Shown: positions 33,453 to 43,305, numbered from the stretch's first letter. The stretch: 64,000 nt of DNA from Bog-473 sp049513455 (GCA_049513455.1 JBEKWB010000001.1:71668-135667), one strand, 5' to 3'. Translations and numbers: made by a program. The notes: a model not told the origin generated them from the sequence alone.

Positions 33453-35388
33453 TGTGCTCGAAGGAGTAGTCCTTCGGCGTATACACCGAGGCGACACCCT
33501 TGCCCCGCAGGACCTCGGCGTCGTCGGACGGGATGATCCCCCCCACCACCACGGCGGCACCCACCCCGGCGATGCGCAGGCGGTCGAGAATGTCGGGGAC
33601 CAGCTCCATGTGGGATCCCGACAGGATGGAGAGCCCCACGATGTCCACGTCCTCGTCCCGGGCCGCCGCCACGATCTGGGCCGGGGTGAGCCGGATGCCC
33701 TGGTAGATGACCTCGAACCCGGCATCCCGGGCCGCCACGGCAATCTGCTCGGCGCCGTTGGAGTGCCCGTCGAGTCCGGGCTTGGCCACCAGGAGCCGGG
33801 GCGGGCCGCCCGTCCGGGCGGCGAGCGCACGGGTGCGGACCACGAGGGGCGCCAGCTCGTCACCCCGGTGCCCCACTCCGCCGGCGACCCCGGTGGGGGC
33901 CCGGAACTCCCCGAAGACCTGGCGCAGGGCGCCGGCCCACTCCCCGGTGGTGCCTCCGGCATGGGCGAGGGCGATGGTGGCCTCCATGATGTTGGCGCCG
34001 GGCCCGTCGTCCTCGGCCACCTCTTTCAGCGCGTCGAGGGCCCGGCGGACGGCCGCCTGGTCGCGGCCGGCCCGCCAGCGCACCACGTCGGCGATCTGCT
34101 CGGCCTCGATCCGGTGGTCGACCTTCAAGATGTTCTCGATCTCACCGTCGCCGGTGAGGGGGGAGGGCGCCGTCTCGGTGAAGCAGTTCACCCCCACGAC
34201 GCGCTGCTCGCCCGTCTCGATGCGCCGCACCCGCTCGGACTGGCTGCGCACCAGGCGCGCCTTGAGCTCGTCGATGGCCGCGAAGGCGCCCCCGAGCGCC
34301 TCGACGTCGGCCAGCTCGGCGCCGGCCGCCTCGACCAGCTCGGCCGTCTTGGCTTCGATCACCGTGGAGCCCTCGAAGATGTCGCCGTACTCGAGGAGGT
34401 CGGTCTCGAAGGCCAGAATCTGCTGGATGCGCAGGGACCACTGCTGGTCCCACGGGCGCGGGAGGCCGAGGGCCTCGTTCCAGGCCGGCAGCTGCATGGC
34501 CCGGGCCCGGGCGCTCTTCGAGAGGGTGACCCCGAGCGATTCGAGCACAATCCGGGGCACGTTGTTCTCGGGTTGCTGCTCGGTCAGGCCCAAGGAGTTG
34601 ACCTGCACCCCGTAGCGGAAGCGGCGCAGCTTGGGATCGGAGACCCCGTAACGCTCGGCGCAGATGCGATCCCACATGGCGGTGAAGGCCCGCATTTTGC
34701 AGGTCTCCTCGACGAAGCGCACGCTCGAATTGACGAAGAAGCTGATCCGCCCGACGACGGCGGGGAACTCGGAGGGGTCCACCTTGCCCGAGCGACGGAC
34801 CCCGTCGAGCACGCCGATGGCGGTGGCCAGCGCATACGCGACCTCCTGGACCGGGGTGGCTCCCGCCTCCTGAAGGTGGTAGCTGCAGACGTTGATCGGG
34901 TTCCACTTGGGCGCATGGCGCACGGTGTAGGCGATGGTGTCGACGGTCAGACGGAGGCTGGGGCCGGGAGGGAAGATGTAGGTCCCGCGGCTGAGGTACT
35001 CCTTGACGATGTCGTTCTGCGTCGTCCCCGATAGCAGGCGCGTCTCGACGCCCCGGTCCTCGGCGTGGGCGACGTAGAGGCCGAGCAGCCAGGCCGCGGT
35101 GGCGTTGATCGTCATGGAGGTGTTCATCTCGGCCACGGGAATCTGATCCATCAGCTGCTCAATGTGGCCCCGGTGGGCCACGGGGACCCCCACCTTCCCC
35201 ACCTCGCCTGCCGCCTCGGGCGAGTCCGGGTCGTACCCGGTCTGGGTCGGCAGGTCGAAGGCGATGGAGAGCCCGGTCTGCCCCTTGGCCAGGTTGTTGC
35301 GGTACAGCTCGTTCGAGGCCCGCGCCGTGGAGTGGCCCGAATAGGTGCGCATGACCCACGGCGCATCCCGTGGGGTGTCCTGGCCCAT
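33397..35388 (-). CDS. ecm: Coenzyme B12-dependent acyl-CoA mutase, ethylmalonyl-CoA mutase type (MeaA/Ecm)
   Basis: 663 residues, single chain with catalytic barrel and B12 domain. N-terminus MGQDTPRDAPWVMRTYSGHS, STARASNELYRNNLAKGQTG and AFDLPTQTGYD; C-terminal B12 site KPGLDGHSNG (DxHxxG, lower-axial His), GLSILSGSH and VVVGGIIP. The PWVMRTYSGHSTARASN start and 660-residue length are typical of MeaA/Ecm rather than of the larger methylmalonyl-CoA mutase. It would turn ethylmalonyl-CoA into methylsuccinyl-CoA. ATG 35388 has AGGAGG eight bases upstream. It follows the dehydrogenase gene by 93 bases. Substrate is inferred. Confidence 0.88.
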   Translation of the reverse strand: MGQDTPRDAPWVMRTYSGHSTARASNELYRNNLAKGQTGLSIAFDLPTQTGYDPDSPEAAGEVGKVGVPVAHRGHIEQLMDQIPVAEMNTSMTINATAAWLLGLYVAHAEDRGVETRLLSGTTQNDIVKEYLSRGTYIFPPGPSLRLTVDTIAYTVRHAPKWNPINVCSYHLQEAGATPVQEVAYALATAIGVLDGVRRSGKVDPSEFPAVVGRISFFVNSSVRFVEETCKMRAFTAMWDRICAERYGVSDPKLRRFRYGVQVNSLGLTEQQPENNVPRIVLESLGVTLSKSARARAMQLPAWNEALGLPRPWDQQWSLRIQQILAFETDLLEYGDIFEGSTVIEAKTAELVEAAGAELADVEALGGAFAAIDELKARLVRSQSERVRRIETGEQRVVGVNCFTETAPSPLTGDGEIENILKVDHRIEAEQIADVVRWRAGRDQAAVRRALDALKEVAEDDGPGANIMEATIALAHAGGTTGEWAGALRQVFGEFRAPTGVAGGVGHRGDELAPLVVRTRALAARTGGPPRLLVAKPGLDGHSNGAEQIAVAARDAGFEVIYQGIRLTPAQIVAAARDEDVDIVGLSILSGSHMELVPDILDRLRIAGVGAAVVVGGIIPSDDAEVLRGKGVASVYTPKDYSFEHIMEDLVALAEHQRAATPG

Positions 35389-35481
35389 CGATCTCACCTC
35401 CTACTGGGTGTGCTGTCGCCCCACCATTGTGCCTGCTCCCGGGCCGCGGCGTGCCCTCGGGCGCACCGGCCGGCCGGCGAA

Positions 35482-36336
35482 CTAGCGGTGGTAGTCGTAG
35501 AAGCCACGCCCGGTCTTGCGGCCCAGCTGGCCGGACGTCACCATGCGGCGCAGCAAAGGAACCGTGGCGTAGTTCGGGTCGCGGAACTCGTCGTAGAGCG
35601 CATCGAGGATGGCCACCGAGGTGTCCAGCCCGACCAGGTCGAGGAGCGCGAACGGGCCCATCGGGAAGCCGCAGCCGCCCTTCATGGCGGCGTCGATGCC
35701 CTCCTTGGAGGCCACACCCTGCTCCAGGAGGCGCACGGCGTTGTTGAGGTAGGGGAAGAGCAGGGCGTTCACCACGAAGCCGGCCTGGTCCTTCACCTCG
35801 ACCGGGTCCTTGCCGCACGCCGCGGCGAAACCGAGGGCCGCCGCCACCGTGGCGTCCGTCGCCGTCACCGGGCGCACCACCTCCACCAGCGCCATGGCGG
35901 GCGCCGGATTGAAGAAGTGGATGCCGCAGACGAGATCGGGGCGGCCGGTGGCCATGGCCATCTCGACCACGGGGAGGGTCGAGGTGTTGGTAGCCAGGAT
36001 CGCCCCCGGCTTGCAGACGCTGTCGAGCTCTGAGAACAGGGCCTTCTTCACCGCCAGGTCCTCGACGACCGACTCGAGCACCAGGTCGACGTCGACCAGG
36101 TCGCCGAGGTGGGCGGTGGCGGAGACCCGGGAGGCGATGGCGTCGGCCTCGTCCTGCGTCCGCTTCCCCTTCTCCACCTGCTTGGCCAGGGAGGTGGCCA
36201 GACCGGCCAGCATGGCGTCGGCGGAGTCGCGCCCCCGGCTGCGCAGGATCACCGTGTACCCGCCGGCGGCGACCACCTCGGCAATGCCCGACCCCATGAT
36301 GCCTGACCCGATGATTCCAACCCGCGCGATGGACAT
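35482..36336 (-). CDS. 3-hydroxybutyryl-CoA dehydrogenase
   Basis: 284 residues. N-terminal NAD(P) fold VGIIGSGIMGSGIAEVVAAG, ESVVEDLAVKKALFSEL, NTSTLPVVEMA, catalytic His in GIHFFNPAPAMALVEVV, then C-terminal KDQAGFVVNALLFPYLNNAV and GCGFPMGPFALLDLVGLD. It reduces acetoacetyl-CoA to 3-hydroxybutyryl-CoA or runs the reverse in beta-oxidation. First gene of a probable operon with the mutase. There is no Shine-Dalgarno; a TAAGCT box lies eight bases before ATG. Confidence 0.92.
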   Translation of the reverse strand: MSIARVGIIGSGIMGSGIAEVVAAGGYTVILRSRGRDSADAMLAGLATSLAKQVEKGKRTQDEADAIASRVSATAHLGDLVDVDLVLESVVEDLAVKKALFSELDSVCKPGAILATNTSTLPVVEMAMATGRPDLVCGIHFFNPAPAMALVEVVRPVTATDATVAAALGFAAACGKDPVEVKDQAGFVVNALLFPYLNNAVRLLEQGVASKEGIDAAMKGGCGFPMGPFALLDLVGLDTSVAILDALYDEFRDPNYATVPLLRRMVTSGQLGRKTGRGFYDYHR

Positions 36337-36344
36337 GAGGGGAG

Positions 36345-36350
36345 AGCTTA
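36345..36350 (-). promoter_or_regulatory. Putative -10 box of a leaderless transcript (hydroxybutyryl-CoA dehydrogenase)
   Basis: Minus-strand TAAGCT, 8 bases, then ATG 36336. No Shine-Dalgarno sequence. Confidence 0.5.
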
Positions 36351-36408
36351 CCGGTCAGTAACCTCCGCGGTCGAAGCCGGCCTCCCGCCCTGCGTGCAAG
36401 AGTGGCTC

Positions 36409-37095
36409 ATGGACAAGATCGGCCTGCTGGCCCTGGTTGGGGGGAGCGAGTGGACGGAGGGCTGCACCTTCGACGCCGGCCTGCTCGCCGCCTCGGGGGG
36501 AAACGAGGTGGTGGTGCTCCCCACGGCCGCCGCCTACCAGCATCCCGAACGCGTGGTGCTCCATGCGGCGGAATGGTTCGAGCCCCTCGGCGGCCAGGTG
36601 GAGGGGCTCATGGTGCTCGACCGCGCCTCCGCCAACGACCCCGGTATGGCGGCCGTCGTCCGGGCCGCCCGCTTCGTCTACCTCGCGGGGGGATCACCGC
36701 TCCATCTCAAGTCCGTGCTCAAGGGCTCGGCCACCTTCGACGCCCTGCGGGAGGCCTGGTCCGGCGGGGCCGTCGTCGCCGGCTCGGCGGCCGGCGCCAT
36801 GGTGCTGACCGACCCGATGGTGGACCCGCGCGGCGGTGCGCTGACCGTGGGACTCGGCCTGATCGACCAGCTGGCCGTCGTGCCCCATTTCGGCGACGGG
36901 ACCGACGACGTCCACGGCCAGAAGCTGGAGCGTACGGTGGCGCTGGCTCCGGACGGGCTGCCCGTGGTGGGGCTCCCGGACCGCACTGCGCTCATCCGGG
37001 ACAGCGACGGGACGTGGCGCCACGAGGGGAGCGCGCCACCGGTGGTCTTCCTCAATGGCGCCCGGACCGCCGGTCTCGACGCCCTGCCACGCTGA
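36409..37095 (+). CDS. Peptidase S51 / type 1 glutamine amidotransferase-like protein, nucleophile apparently lost
   Basis: 228 residues. The Rossmann-like S51 fold is visible: IGLLALVGGSEWTEGC, EVVVLPTAAAY, ARFVYLAGGSPLHLKSVL, then GAVVAGSAAGAMVLTDPMVD. In cyanophycinase and dipeptidase E this last element is GxSAGA with Ser as nucleophile; here it reads G-S-A-A-G-A, so the position holds Ala. It may be inactive as a peptidase or have another role. ATG 36409 is chosen; GTG 36394 would add five residues. It is divergent from the dehydrogenase gene. Confidence 0.82.
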   Translation: MDKIGLLALVGGSEWTEGCTFDAGLLAASGGNEVVVLPTAAAYQHPERVVLHAAEWFEPLGGQVEGLMVLDRASANDPGMAAVVRAARFVYLAGGSPLHLKSVLKGSATFDALREAWSGGAVVAGSAAGAMVLTDPMVDPRGGALTVGLGLIDQLAVVPHFGDGTDDVHGQKLERTVALAPDGLPVVGLPDRTALIRDSDGTWRHEGSAPPVVFLNGARTAGLDALPR

Positions 37096-37119
37096 GCAGG
37101 GCCTCCCGGCCCCGGTTGC

Positions 37120-37677
37120 TCAGTCGCTCTCGGCGATGGTCACCGATTCGATCACGACCTCCTCGGTCGGCTTACCCGAACGGGTGCCCAGGGCGTCGAT
37201 CTTCGTCACGACATCGCCCCCGCTGACCACGGCGCCGAAAAGGGCGTACTGCGGCGGGAGGCGCACGCCGTCCGATCCGCTGATGATGAAGAACTGGCTC
37301 CCGTTGGTGTTGGGGCCGGCGTTGGCCATGGCGAGCGATCCCACCTGGTAGCGGCCCGGGGCGGGCAGTTCATCCTCGAACTTGTACCCGGGGCCGCCGG
37401 TGCCGGTGCCCGTGGGGTCGCCGCCCTGGAGCACGAAGCCCGGAATGATGCGGTGGAAGATGACCCCGTCGTAGTAGTGGTAGCGGGCCAGGAAGACGAA
37501 GCTGTTCACCGTCTTGGGCGCGGCGAGGGGATCGAGCGCGATCACCATGGTGCCGTGCGAGGTCACCATGGTGGCGGTGTAGCGCTTGTCGGTGTCGATC
37601 ACCATCGGCGGTTCCTGGTCGAACTTCCGCTGTTGGGGGCTCGACCCGTCGGCGGCGGGCGGCTCGGGTATGGCCAT
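37120..37677 (-). CDS. Cyclophilin-type peptidyl-prolyl cis-trans isomerase
   Basis: 185 residues. The cyclophilin core has FHRIIPGFVLQGGDPTGTGT (catalytic Arg), GSLAMANAGPNTNGSQFFII and a C-terminal strand set, preceded by a charged, Pro-rich N-terminus of about 40 residues. No signal peptide, so probably cytoplasmic. ATG 37677 has GAGGGAG upstream. It follows the FKBP gene by 29 bases. Confidence 0.94.
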   Translation of the reverse strand: MAIPEPPAADGSSPQQRKFDQEPPMVIDTDKRYTATMVTSHGTMVIALDPLAAPKTVNSFVFLARYHYYDGVIFHRIIPGFVLQGGDPTGTGTGGPGYKFEDELPAPGRYQVGSLAMANAGPNTNGSQFFIISGSDGVRLPPQYALFGAVVSGGDVVTKIDALGTRSGKPTEEVVIESVTIAESD

Positions 37678-37706
37678 GTGTGTACTCCCTCTCTGTAGGT
37701 GGGGCG

Positions 37707-38378
37707 TCAGCCGATCTTGACCAGGTCGATGATGAAGACCAGCGTGTCGTTGGCCGCGATGCCCGCACCTTGTGCGGTCGACCCGTAGCCCAGGCTGGGA
37801 GGGACGATGAGCTCGCGGCGCCCGCCGACCTTCATGCCCACGACCCCCTCGTCCCAGCCCTGGATCACGCCCTGGCCCAGCGTGAAGGTGAACGGCTGGC
37901 TGGTCCACGACGACTGCACCGTCTTGCGCGACGAGTAGGTGGCCAACACGTACTGGACCGTCAGGGAGTCACCGGTCTTCGCCGCCGGCCCGGTTCCCGT
38001 GATCAGGTCGGCGCTCTCGAGCTGCGTCGGGGGTGAGCCGGGGGGCACGACGACGGTCGGCGCCTTGCCGGCGGTGCCCGCCGGCGACAGATCCGCAGCC
38101 GGGATGGCGCCGATTGCCGGCGGCACCGTGGTGCTCGAGCCCGCCACCGACGTGGTCGTGGTCGTCGGGGCGGTCGTGGTGGTGGTGGTCGTCGTCGTGG
38201 CCGACTTCTTGGGAGGGCTGCTGGAACTGGTCAGAAACACGATACCGATGACGATGCCGGCGATGACCGCGACGACGATGACGTTGCGGATCTGCTTACG
38301 GCGCTTCTTCGCCTTGGCCTCCGCCGCCAGGCGCATCTCCCTCGCCGCGCGCTGGCGGGCTCTCTTGTCGCTGGGCAC
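37707..38378 (-). CDS. Membrane-anchored FKBP-type peptidyl-prolyl isomerase
   Basis: 223 residues. A basic N-terminus (residues 1-31) and one transmembrane segment VIVVAVIAGIVIGIVFL (about 33-49) are followed by a Thr/Ser/Pro linker with a run of nine Thr, then the FKBP domain from about residue 115 (TGDSLTVQYVLATY, FTLGQGVIQGWDEGVVGMKV, GGRRELIVPPSLGYG, DTLVFIIDLVKI). Topology suggests an extracytoplasmic folding factor. Start GTG 38378 lies eight bases after a TAGGGT box without Shine-Dalgarno. Confidence 0.92.
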   Translation of the reverse strand: MPSDKRARQRAAREMRLAAEAKAKKRRKQIRNVIVVAVIAGIVIGIVFLTSSSSPPKKSATTTTTTTTTAPTTTTTSVAGSSTTVPPAIGAIPAADLSPAGTAGKAPTVVVPPGSPPTQLESADLITGTGPAAKTGDSLTVQYVLATYSSRKTVQSSWTSQPFTFTLGQGVIQGWDEGVVGMKVGGRRELIVPPSLGYGSTAQGAGIAANDTLVFIIDLVKIG

Positions 38379-38386
38379 GGCCCGAG

Positions 38387-38392
38387 ACCCTA
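38387..38392 (-). promoter_or_regulatory. Putative -10 box of a leaderless transcript (FKBP isomerase)
   Basis: Minus-strand TAGGGT, 8 bases, then GTG 38378. Confidence 0.45.
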
Positions 38393-38463
38393 TCTGCCCC
38401 GGGAGGACCTGTTTGATCGGGGGCGGCCCCGGTCCCTGTCCCGGGTGGGCCTACGGCGGCCAT

Positions 38464-38469
38464 TAACGT
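38464..38469 (+). promoter_or_regulatory. Putative -10 box of a leaderless transcript (aspartate kinase)
   Basis: TAACGT, 7 bases, then GTG 38477. Supports this start over GTG 38471. Confidence 0.45.
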
Positions 38470-38476
38470 CGTGGGG

Positions 38477-39684
<1,208 letters not shown>

Positions 39685-39688
<4 letters not shown>

Positions 39689-40242
39689 CGCCACCACCGG
39701 GCCGCACTCTATGGCTCCTCCGGCACGCCAAGGCGGTGGCCGACCCGCCCGAGGGCGGGGAGGACTTCGACCGCGTGCTGGCCCCCCGCGGGAGGCGTGA
39801 CGCCGCCGCTCTCGGGCACCTCTTGGCGCACGGCACCGGGTCAGGTCCGGGCGGTGAGCCGCTGCCCCAATTGGCCCTGGTCTCACCGGCCGCCCGTACC
39901 ATGGCCACGGCCGACCTGGTGCTGGCCGGCCTGACGCCGCGCCCGCGGCGGGTCGCCCCCGCCGATCTCTACGAGGCCGATCCCGAGGACATACTGCGCC
40001 ACCTGCGCCGGCTCGATGACGACCTGCAGTCGGTCATGGTCGTCGGGCACAACCCGACCGCGCAGTGGCTGGCCCTGGGGCTGCTCGACCACAAGGACAA
40101 GGACCGCGACAAAATTCTGCGCCGGGGGTTCCCGACGTGCGCCCTGGGGATCTACCGCCTCGAGATCGCCGACTGGGCCGACGTCGGGGGGGAGTGCGCG
40201 GTGCTCTCCGACCTGCTCACCCCACCGTTCGAGGTGGGCTGA
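39685..40242 (+). CDS. SixA-like histidine phosphatase family protein
   Basis: 185 residues from GTG 39685, overlapping the lysC stop as GTGA. The phosphohistidine motif LWLLRHAKAVADPPEGGEDF carries the RHA(K) variant typical of SixA; SPAARTMATADLV and VMVVGHNPTAQWLALGL supply the remaining catalytic Arg/His. SixA proteins dephosphorylate phosphohistidine on proteins; the target here is unknown. Confidence 0.85.
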
Positions 40243-40250
40243 CCCCCTTG

Positions 40251-40284
40251 ACGGCGCCCGGCGCTCAACGGCGCCCGACGCTCA
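40251..40284 (+). repeat. Two tandem 17-bp direct repeats between convergent genes
   Basis: ACGGCGCCCGGCGCTCA and ACGGCGCCCGACGCTCA, one mismatch, lie between the phosphatase stop and the thiolase stop; the second copy supplies the thiolase stop codon. No hairpin with a U-run was seen. Confidence 0.7.
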
Positions 40285-41466
40285 ACCGAGGGAGCGCAGG
40301 ATGGCGGCGTCGCCCTGCCCACCGCCGCCGCACAACGCCACGGCGGCCAGGCCGGCCCCGCGCCGGCGCAGCTCGAGCAGGGCGGTGAGGGCGACCCGGG
40401 TGCCCGACATCCCGACGGGGTGCCCGAGCGCGATGGCGCCGCCGTTCACGTTGACCTTGTCCTCGTTGATGCCCAGGTCGTCCACCGAGGCCAGGCCGAC
40501 GGCCGCGAAGGCCTCGTTGATCTCGAACAGATCGATGTCCCTCACCTCGATGTCGCCCTTCTTGGCCGCCTGGAGGATGGCCCGCGACGGCTGCGTCAGC
40601 AGCGAGGTGTCGGGCCCGGCCACCTGGCCGTAACTGACGATCTGGCCCAGGGGCGTGAGGCCGAGCTCTTTGGCCTTGGCGGCCGACATCACGATGACGG
40701 CGGCGCCCCCGTCGGAGATCTGCGAGGCGTTGCCGGCGGTGATGGTCCCGTTCTTGTCGAACGCCGGCTTCAGGGCAGCCAGCGACTCGGCCGTGGTGCC
40801 GGGCCGCACCCCCTCGTCGACATCGACCAGGAGGGGGTCACCCTTGCGCTGGGGCACCTGCACGGGCACGATCTCCTCGGCCAGGCGACCGTCCTTGGTC
40901 GCCGCGGCCGCCTTCTCGTGGCTGGCCGCCGCGAAGGCGTCCTGGCGCTCGCGGGAGATCCGGGCCTTCTCGTTGTACCGATCGGTGGACAGCCCCATGG
41001 CGATGTGCTCGAAGGCATCGGTCAGGCCGTCGTGCATCATGGAGTCGACCAGCGTCCCGTCGCCGATGCGGTAGCCGGCCCGGGCTCCGGGGAGCAGGTA
41101 GGGGGCCTGGGTCATCGACTCCATCCCCCCCGCCACCACGATTTCGGCGTCCCCGGCCCGGATCATCTGGTCGGCCAGGTAGATGGTGTGCAGCCCCGAG
41201 AGGCACACCTTGTTGATGGTGTTGGCCGGCACCGTCAGGGGGATCCCCCCCTTGACGGCGGCCTGACGGGCCGGGATCTGCCCCTGCCCGGCCTGGAGGA
41301 CCTGGCCCATGAGCACGTAGTCCACCTGGTCAGGGGTGATGCCGGCCCGAATCAGCGCTTCGGCGATGGCGAAGCCGCCCAGCTCCATGGCGGTAAAGCC
41401 CCCGAGCGCACCGGACAGCTTTCCGATGGGGGTCCGAGCTCCCGCAACAATGACGGCCTCAGCCAT
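40282..41466 (-). CDS. Acetyl-CoA acetyltransferase (thiolase)
   Basis: 394 residues. Acylation Cys in NTINKVCLSGLHTIYLADQM near residue 88, GGMESMTQAPYLLPGAR, GNASQISDGGAAVIVMSA, catalytic His in NGGAIALGHPVGMSGTR and second Cys in ALCGGGGQGDAAIL. Condenses two acetyl-CoA to acetoacetyl-CoA, feeding the dehydrogenase and the carboxylase/reductase encoded nearby. ATG 41466 has GGAGGT seven bases upstream. Divergent from the ccr gene. Confidence 0.93.
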   Translation of the reverse strand: MAEAVIVAGARTPIGKLSGALGGFTAMELGGFAIAEALIRAGITPDQVDYVLMGQVLQAGQGQIPARQAAVKGGIPLTVPANTINKVCLSGLHTIYLADQMIRAGDAEIVVAGGMESMTQAPYLLPGARAGYRIGDGTLVDSMMHDGLTDAFEHIAMGLSTDRYNEKARISRERQDAFAAASHEKAAAATKDGRLAEEIVPVQVPQRKGDPLLVDVDEGVRPGTTAESLAALKPAFDKNGTITAGNASQISDGGAAVIVMSAAKAKELGLTPLGQIVSYGQVAGPDTSLLTQPSRAILQAAKKGDIEVRDIDLFEINEAFAAVGLASVDDLGINEDKVNVNGGAIALGHPVGMSGTRVALTALLELRRRGAGLAAVALCGGGGQGDAAILRSLG

Positions 41467-41483
41467 GACCACAACCTCCAACT

Positions 41484-41534
41484 CTTCGCCGGCGAAGTTA
41501 CCGGCCGGAAACCTCATCTTACGGGCGAAGTAAC
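41484..41534. promoter_or_regulatory. Palindrome and repeated half-sites between divergent thiolase and ccr genes
   Basis: CTTCGCCGGCGAAG (41484-41497) is a perfect 14-bp palindrome. GGCGAAGTTAC (41491-41501) recurs as GGCGAAGTAAC (41524-41534). The copies are 33 bp apart, three helical turns. A good minus-strand -10 TAAGAT lies between. This looks like an operator shared by both promoters. Confidence 0.5.
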
Positions 41535-41536
41535 GT
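41531..41536 (+). promoter_or_regulatory. Putative -10 box of a leaderless transcript (ccr)
   Basis: TAACGT, 8 bases, then ATG 41545; it overlaps the second GGCGAAGTAAC half-site, so a bound regulator would block polymerase. Confidence 0.5.
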
Positions 41537-41544
41537 CGGGGCAC

Positions 41545-42885
41545 ATGAGCGACATCCTGAGTGCTGTTCTCGCCGGCGCGCCCGCCGAGGAGCTGGCCGG
41601 GCTGCCCCTGCCCGCCACCTACCGCGCCGCCCTGGTGCGGCGGGCCGACACGGGCATGTTCGACGGCATGGAATCCTCCCAGAAGGACCCGCGCAAGTCC
41701 CTCCACGTCGAGGAGGTCCCGCTGCCCGAGCTCGCCCCCGACGAGGCCTACGTGGCCGTCCTGGCGTCGTCGATCAACTTCAACACGGTCTGGACGTCGA
41801 TCTTCGAGCCGTTGCCGACGTTCGGGTTCCTGGACCGCCTGGGCAAGGAGAGTGTCTGGGGGAAGCGGCACGCCCTCGACTACCACGTGGTCGGCTCCGA
41901 CGCCGCCGGCGTGGTCCTGCGCACGGGATCGGCCGTGCGCAACTGGAAGGTGGGCGACAAGGTCACGGTCCAGTGCAACTACGTCGACGACCAGGACCCG
42001 TCGGCCCACGACGACTCCATGCTGGCGGCCAACCAGCGCATCTGGGGCTTCGAGACCAACTTCGGCGGCCTGGCCGACATCACGGTGGTCAAGGCCAACC
42101 AGCTGATGCCCAAGCCAACCCATCTGAGCTGGGAGGAGGCGGCCATCAACGCGCTGTGCAACTCCACCTCCTACCGCATGCTGGTCTCGCCCAACGGCGC
42201 CCGGATGACCCAGGGGGACAAGGTCCTGGTCTGGGGGGCCAGCGGGGGTCTGGGCAGCTTCGCCGTGCAGTACGTGCTCAACGGGGGCGGGACACCGATC
42301 GGCGTCGTGTCCTCACCCGAGAAGGTGGCCCTGCTCAACGAACTCGGCGTCGAGGCCGTCATCGACCGGCGGGCGGCCGGCTACCGGTTCTGGAGCGACG
42401 AGCACACCCAGGACGAGGCCGAGTGGCGCCGCTTCGGCAAGGACATCCGGGGTCTGGTCGGGGGCGAGCCCGAGATCGTCTTCGAGCATCCGGGCCGCCA
42501 GACCATGGGGGCCTCGGTGTTCGCGTGCCGGCGGGGCGGCACCGTCGTGACCTGCGCCGCCACCTCGGGCTACATGATCGAGTACGACAACCGCCACCTC
42601 TGGATGAAACTGAAGACCATCAAGGGATCGCATTTCGCCAACTACCGCGAGGCCTGGGAAGCCAACCGCCTCATCTGCGAGGGGAAGATCCTCCCCCCGC
42701 TCTCCGCCGTCTACACCCTCGACGACGTGGGCGAGGCGGCCTACCAGGTGCACCACAACCTGCACGAGGGAAAGATCGGGGTACTGTGCCTGGCCCCGGT
42801 GGAAGGCCTGGGCATTGACGATCCGGAGCTGCGCCGCCAGGTCGGCGAGGACCGCATCACACTCTTCCGGAGGCACGAGGCATGA
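41545..42885 (+). CDS. ccr: Crotonyl-CoA carboxylase/reductase
   Basis: 446 residues of the zinc-less MDR superfamily. Nucleotide fold WGASGGLGSFAVQYVLNGGG; other segments are SSINFNTVWTSIFEPLPTF and CNYVDDQDPSAHDD. Residues that bind CO2 in characterised Ccr (Asn in INFN, Phe-Glu in WGFETNFGG, His in KGSHFANYR) are all present, so carboxylation of crotonyl-CoA to ethylmalonyl-CoA with NADPH is the expected reaction. This is the key enzyme of the ethylmalonyl-CoA pathway. The stop overlaps the epimerase start (ATGA). Confidence 0.93.
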   Translation: MSDILSAVLAGAPAEELAGLPLPATYRAALVRRADTGMFDGMESSQKDPRKSLHVEEVPLPELAPDEAYVAVLASSINFNTVWTSIFEPLPTFGFLDRLGKESVWGKRHALDYHVVGSDAAGVVLRTGSAVRNWKVGDKVTVQCNYVDDQDPSAHDDSMLAANQRIWGFETNFGGLADITVVKANQLMPKPTHLSWEEAAINALCNSTSYRMLVSPNGARMTQGDKVLVWGASGGLGSFAVQYVLNGGGTPIGVVSSPEKVALLNELGVEAVIDRRAAGYRFWSDEHTQDEAEWRRFGKDIRGLVGGEPEIVFEHPGRQTMGASVFACRRGGTVVTCAATSGYMIEYDNRHLWMKLKTIKGSHFANYREAWEANRLICEGKILPPLSAVYTLDDVGEAAYQVHHNLHEGKIGVLCLAPVEGLGIDDPELRRQVGEDRITLFRRHEA

Positions 42886-43292
42886 GCGACAGCATGTTGA
42901 CCGAGATCGACCATGTCGCCGTCGCCGTGTTCGACCTCGAAGCGGCCGTGGCCTGGTACGCCGAGGTGTTCGGGGCCACGGTGGCCCACCGTGAGGTGGT
43001 CGAGTCCGACGGGGTGGAAGAAGCGCTCCTGGCGGTCGCCGACTCCTACATCCAGCTCCTCACCCCGGTCCGGGACGATTCGACCGTGGCCAAGTATCTC
43101 GCCAACAAGGGCGAAGGCCTCCATCACATCGGGTACCGGGTGGCCGACTGCGCCGCCGCACTGCAATCGGTCAAGGACGCCGGGGGCCGGGTCATCGACG
43201 AAGCGCCCCGCCCGGGCTCGCGGGGGACGACCGTCGCCTTCATCCATCCCAAGACCTCGTTCGGGACGCTGATAGAGCTCGTCCAGGAGTAG
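42882..43292 (+). CDS. Ethylmalonyl-CoA/methylmalonyl-CoA epimerase
   Basis: 136 residues, one vicinal-oxygen-chelate unit pair. TEIDHVAVAVFDLEAAVAWY with the first metal His, EALLAVADSYIQLLTP, EGLHHIGYRVADCAAAL with the second His, and FGTLIELVQE with the metal Glu. It racemises the 2-position of methylmalonyl- and ethylmalonyl-CoA. Overlap with ccr argues for coupled expression and an ethylmalonyl-CoA role, while methylmalonyl-CoA from the carboxylase could also be used. Confidence 0.92.
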   Translation: MSDSMLTEIDHVAVAVFDLEAAVAWYAEVFGATVAHREVVESDGVEEALLAVADSYIQLLTPVRDDSTVAKYLANKGEGLHHIGYRVADCAAALQSVKDAGGRVIDEAPRPGSRGTTVAFIHPKTSFGTLIELVQE

Positions 43293-43305
43293 CGCGGCCG
43301 CGGCC

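Noticed and set aside
38140..38210. Microsatellite-like GTG/GTC run
   Set aside because: It encodes the poly-Thr linker of the FKBP protein; no separate repeat element is needed.
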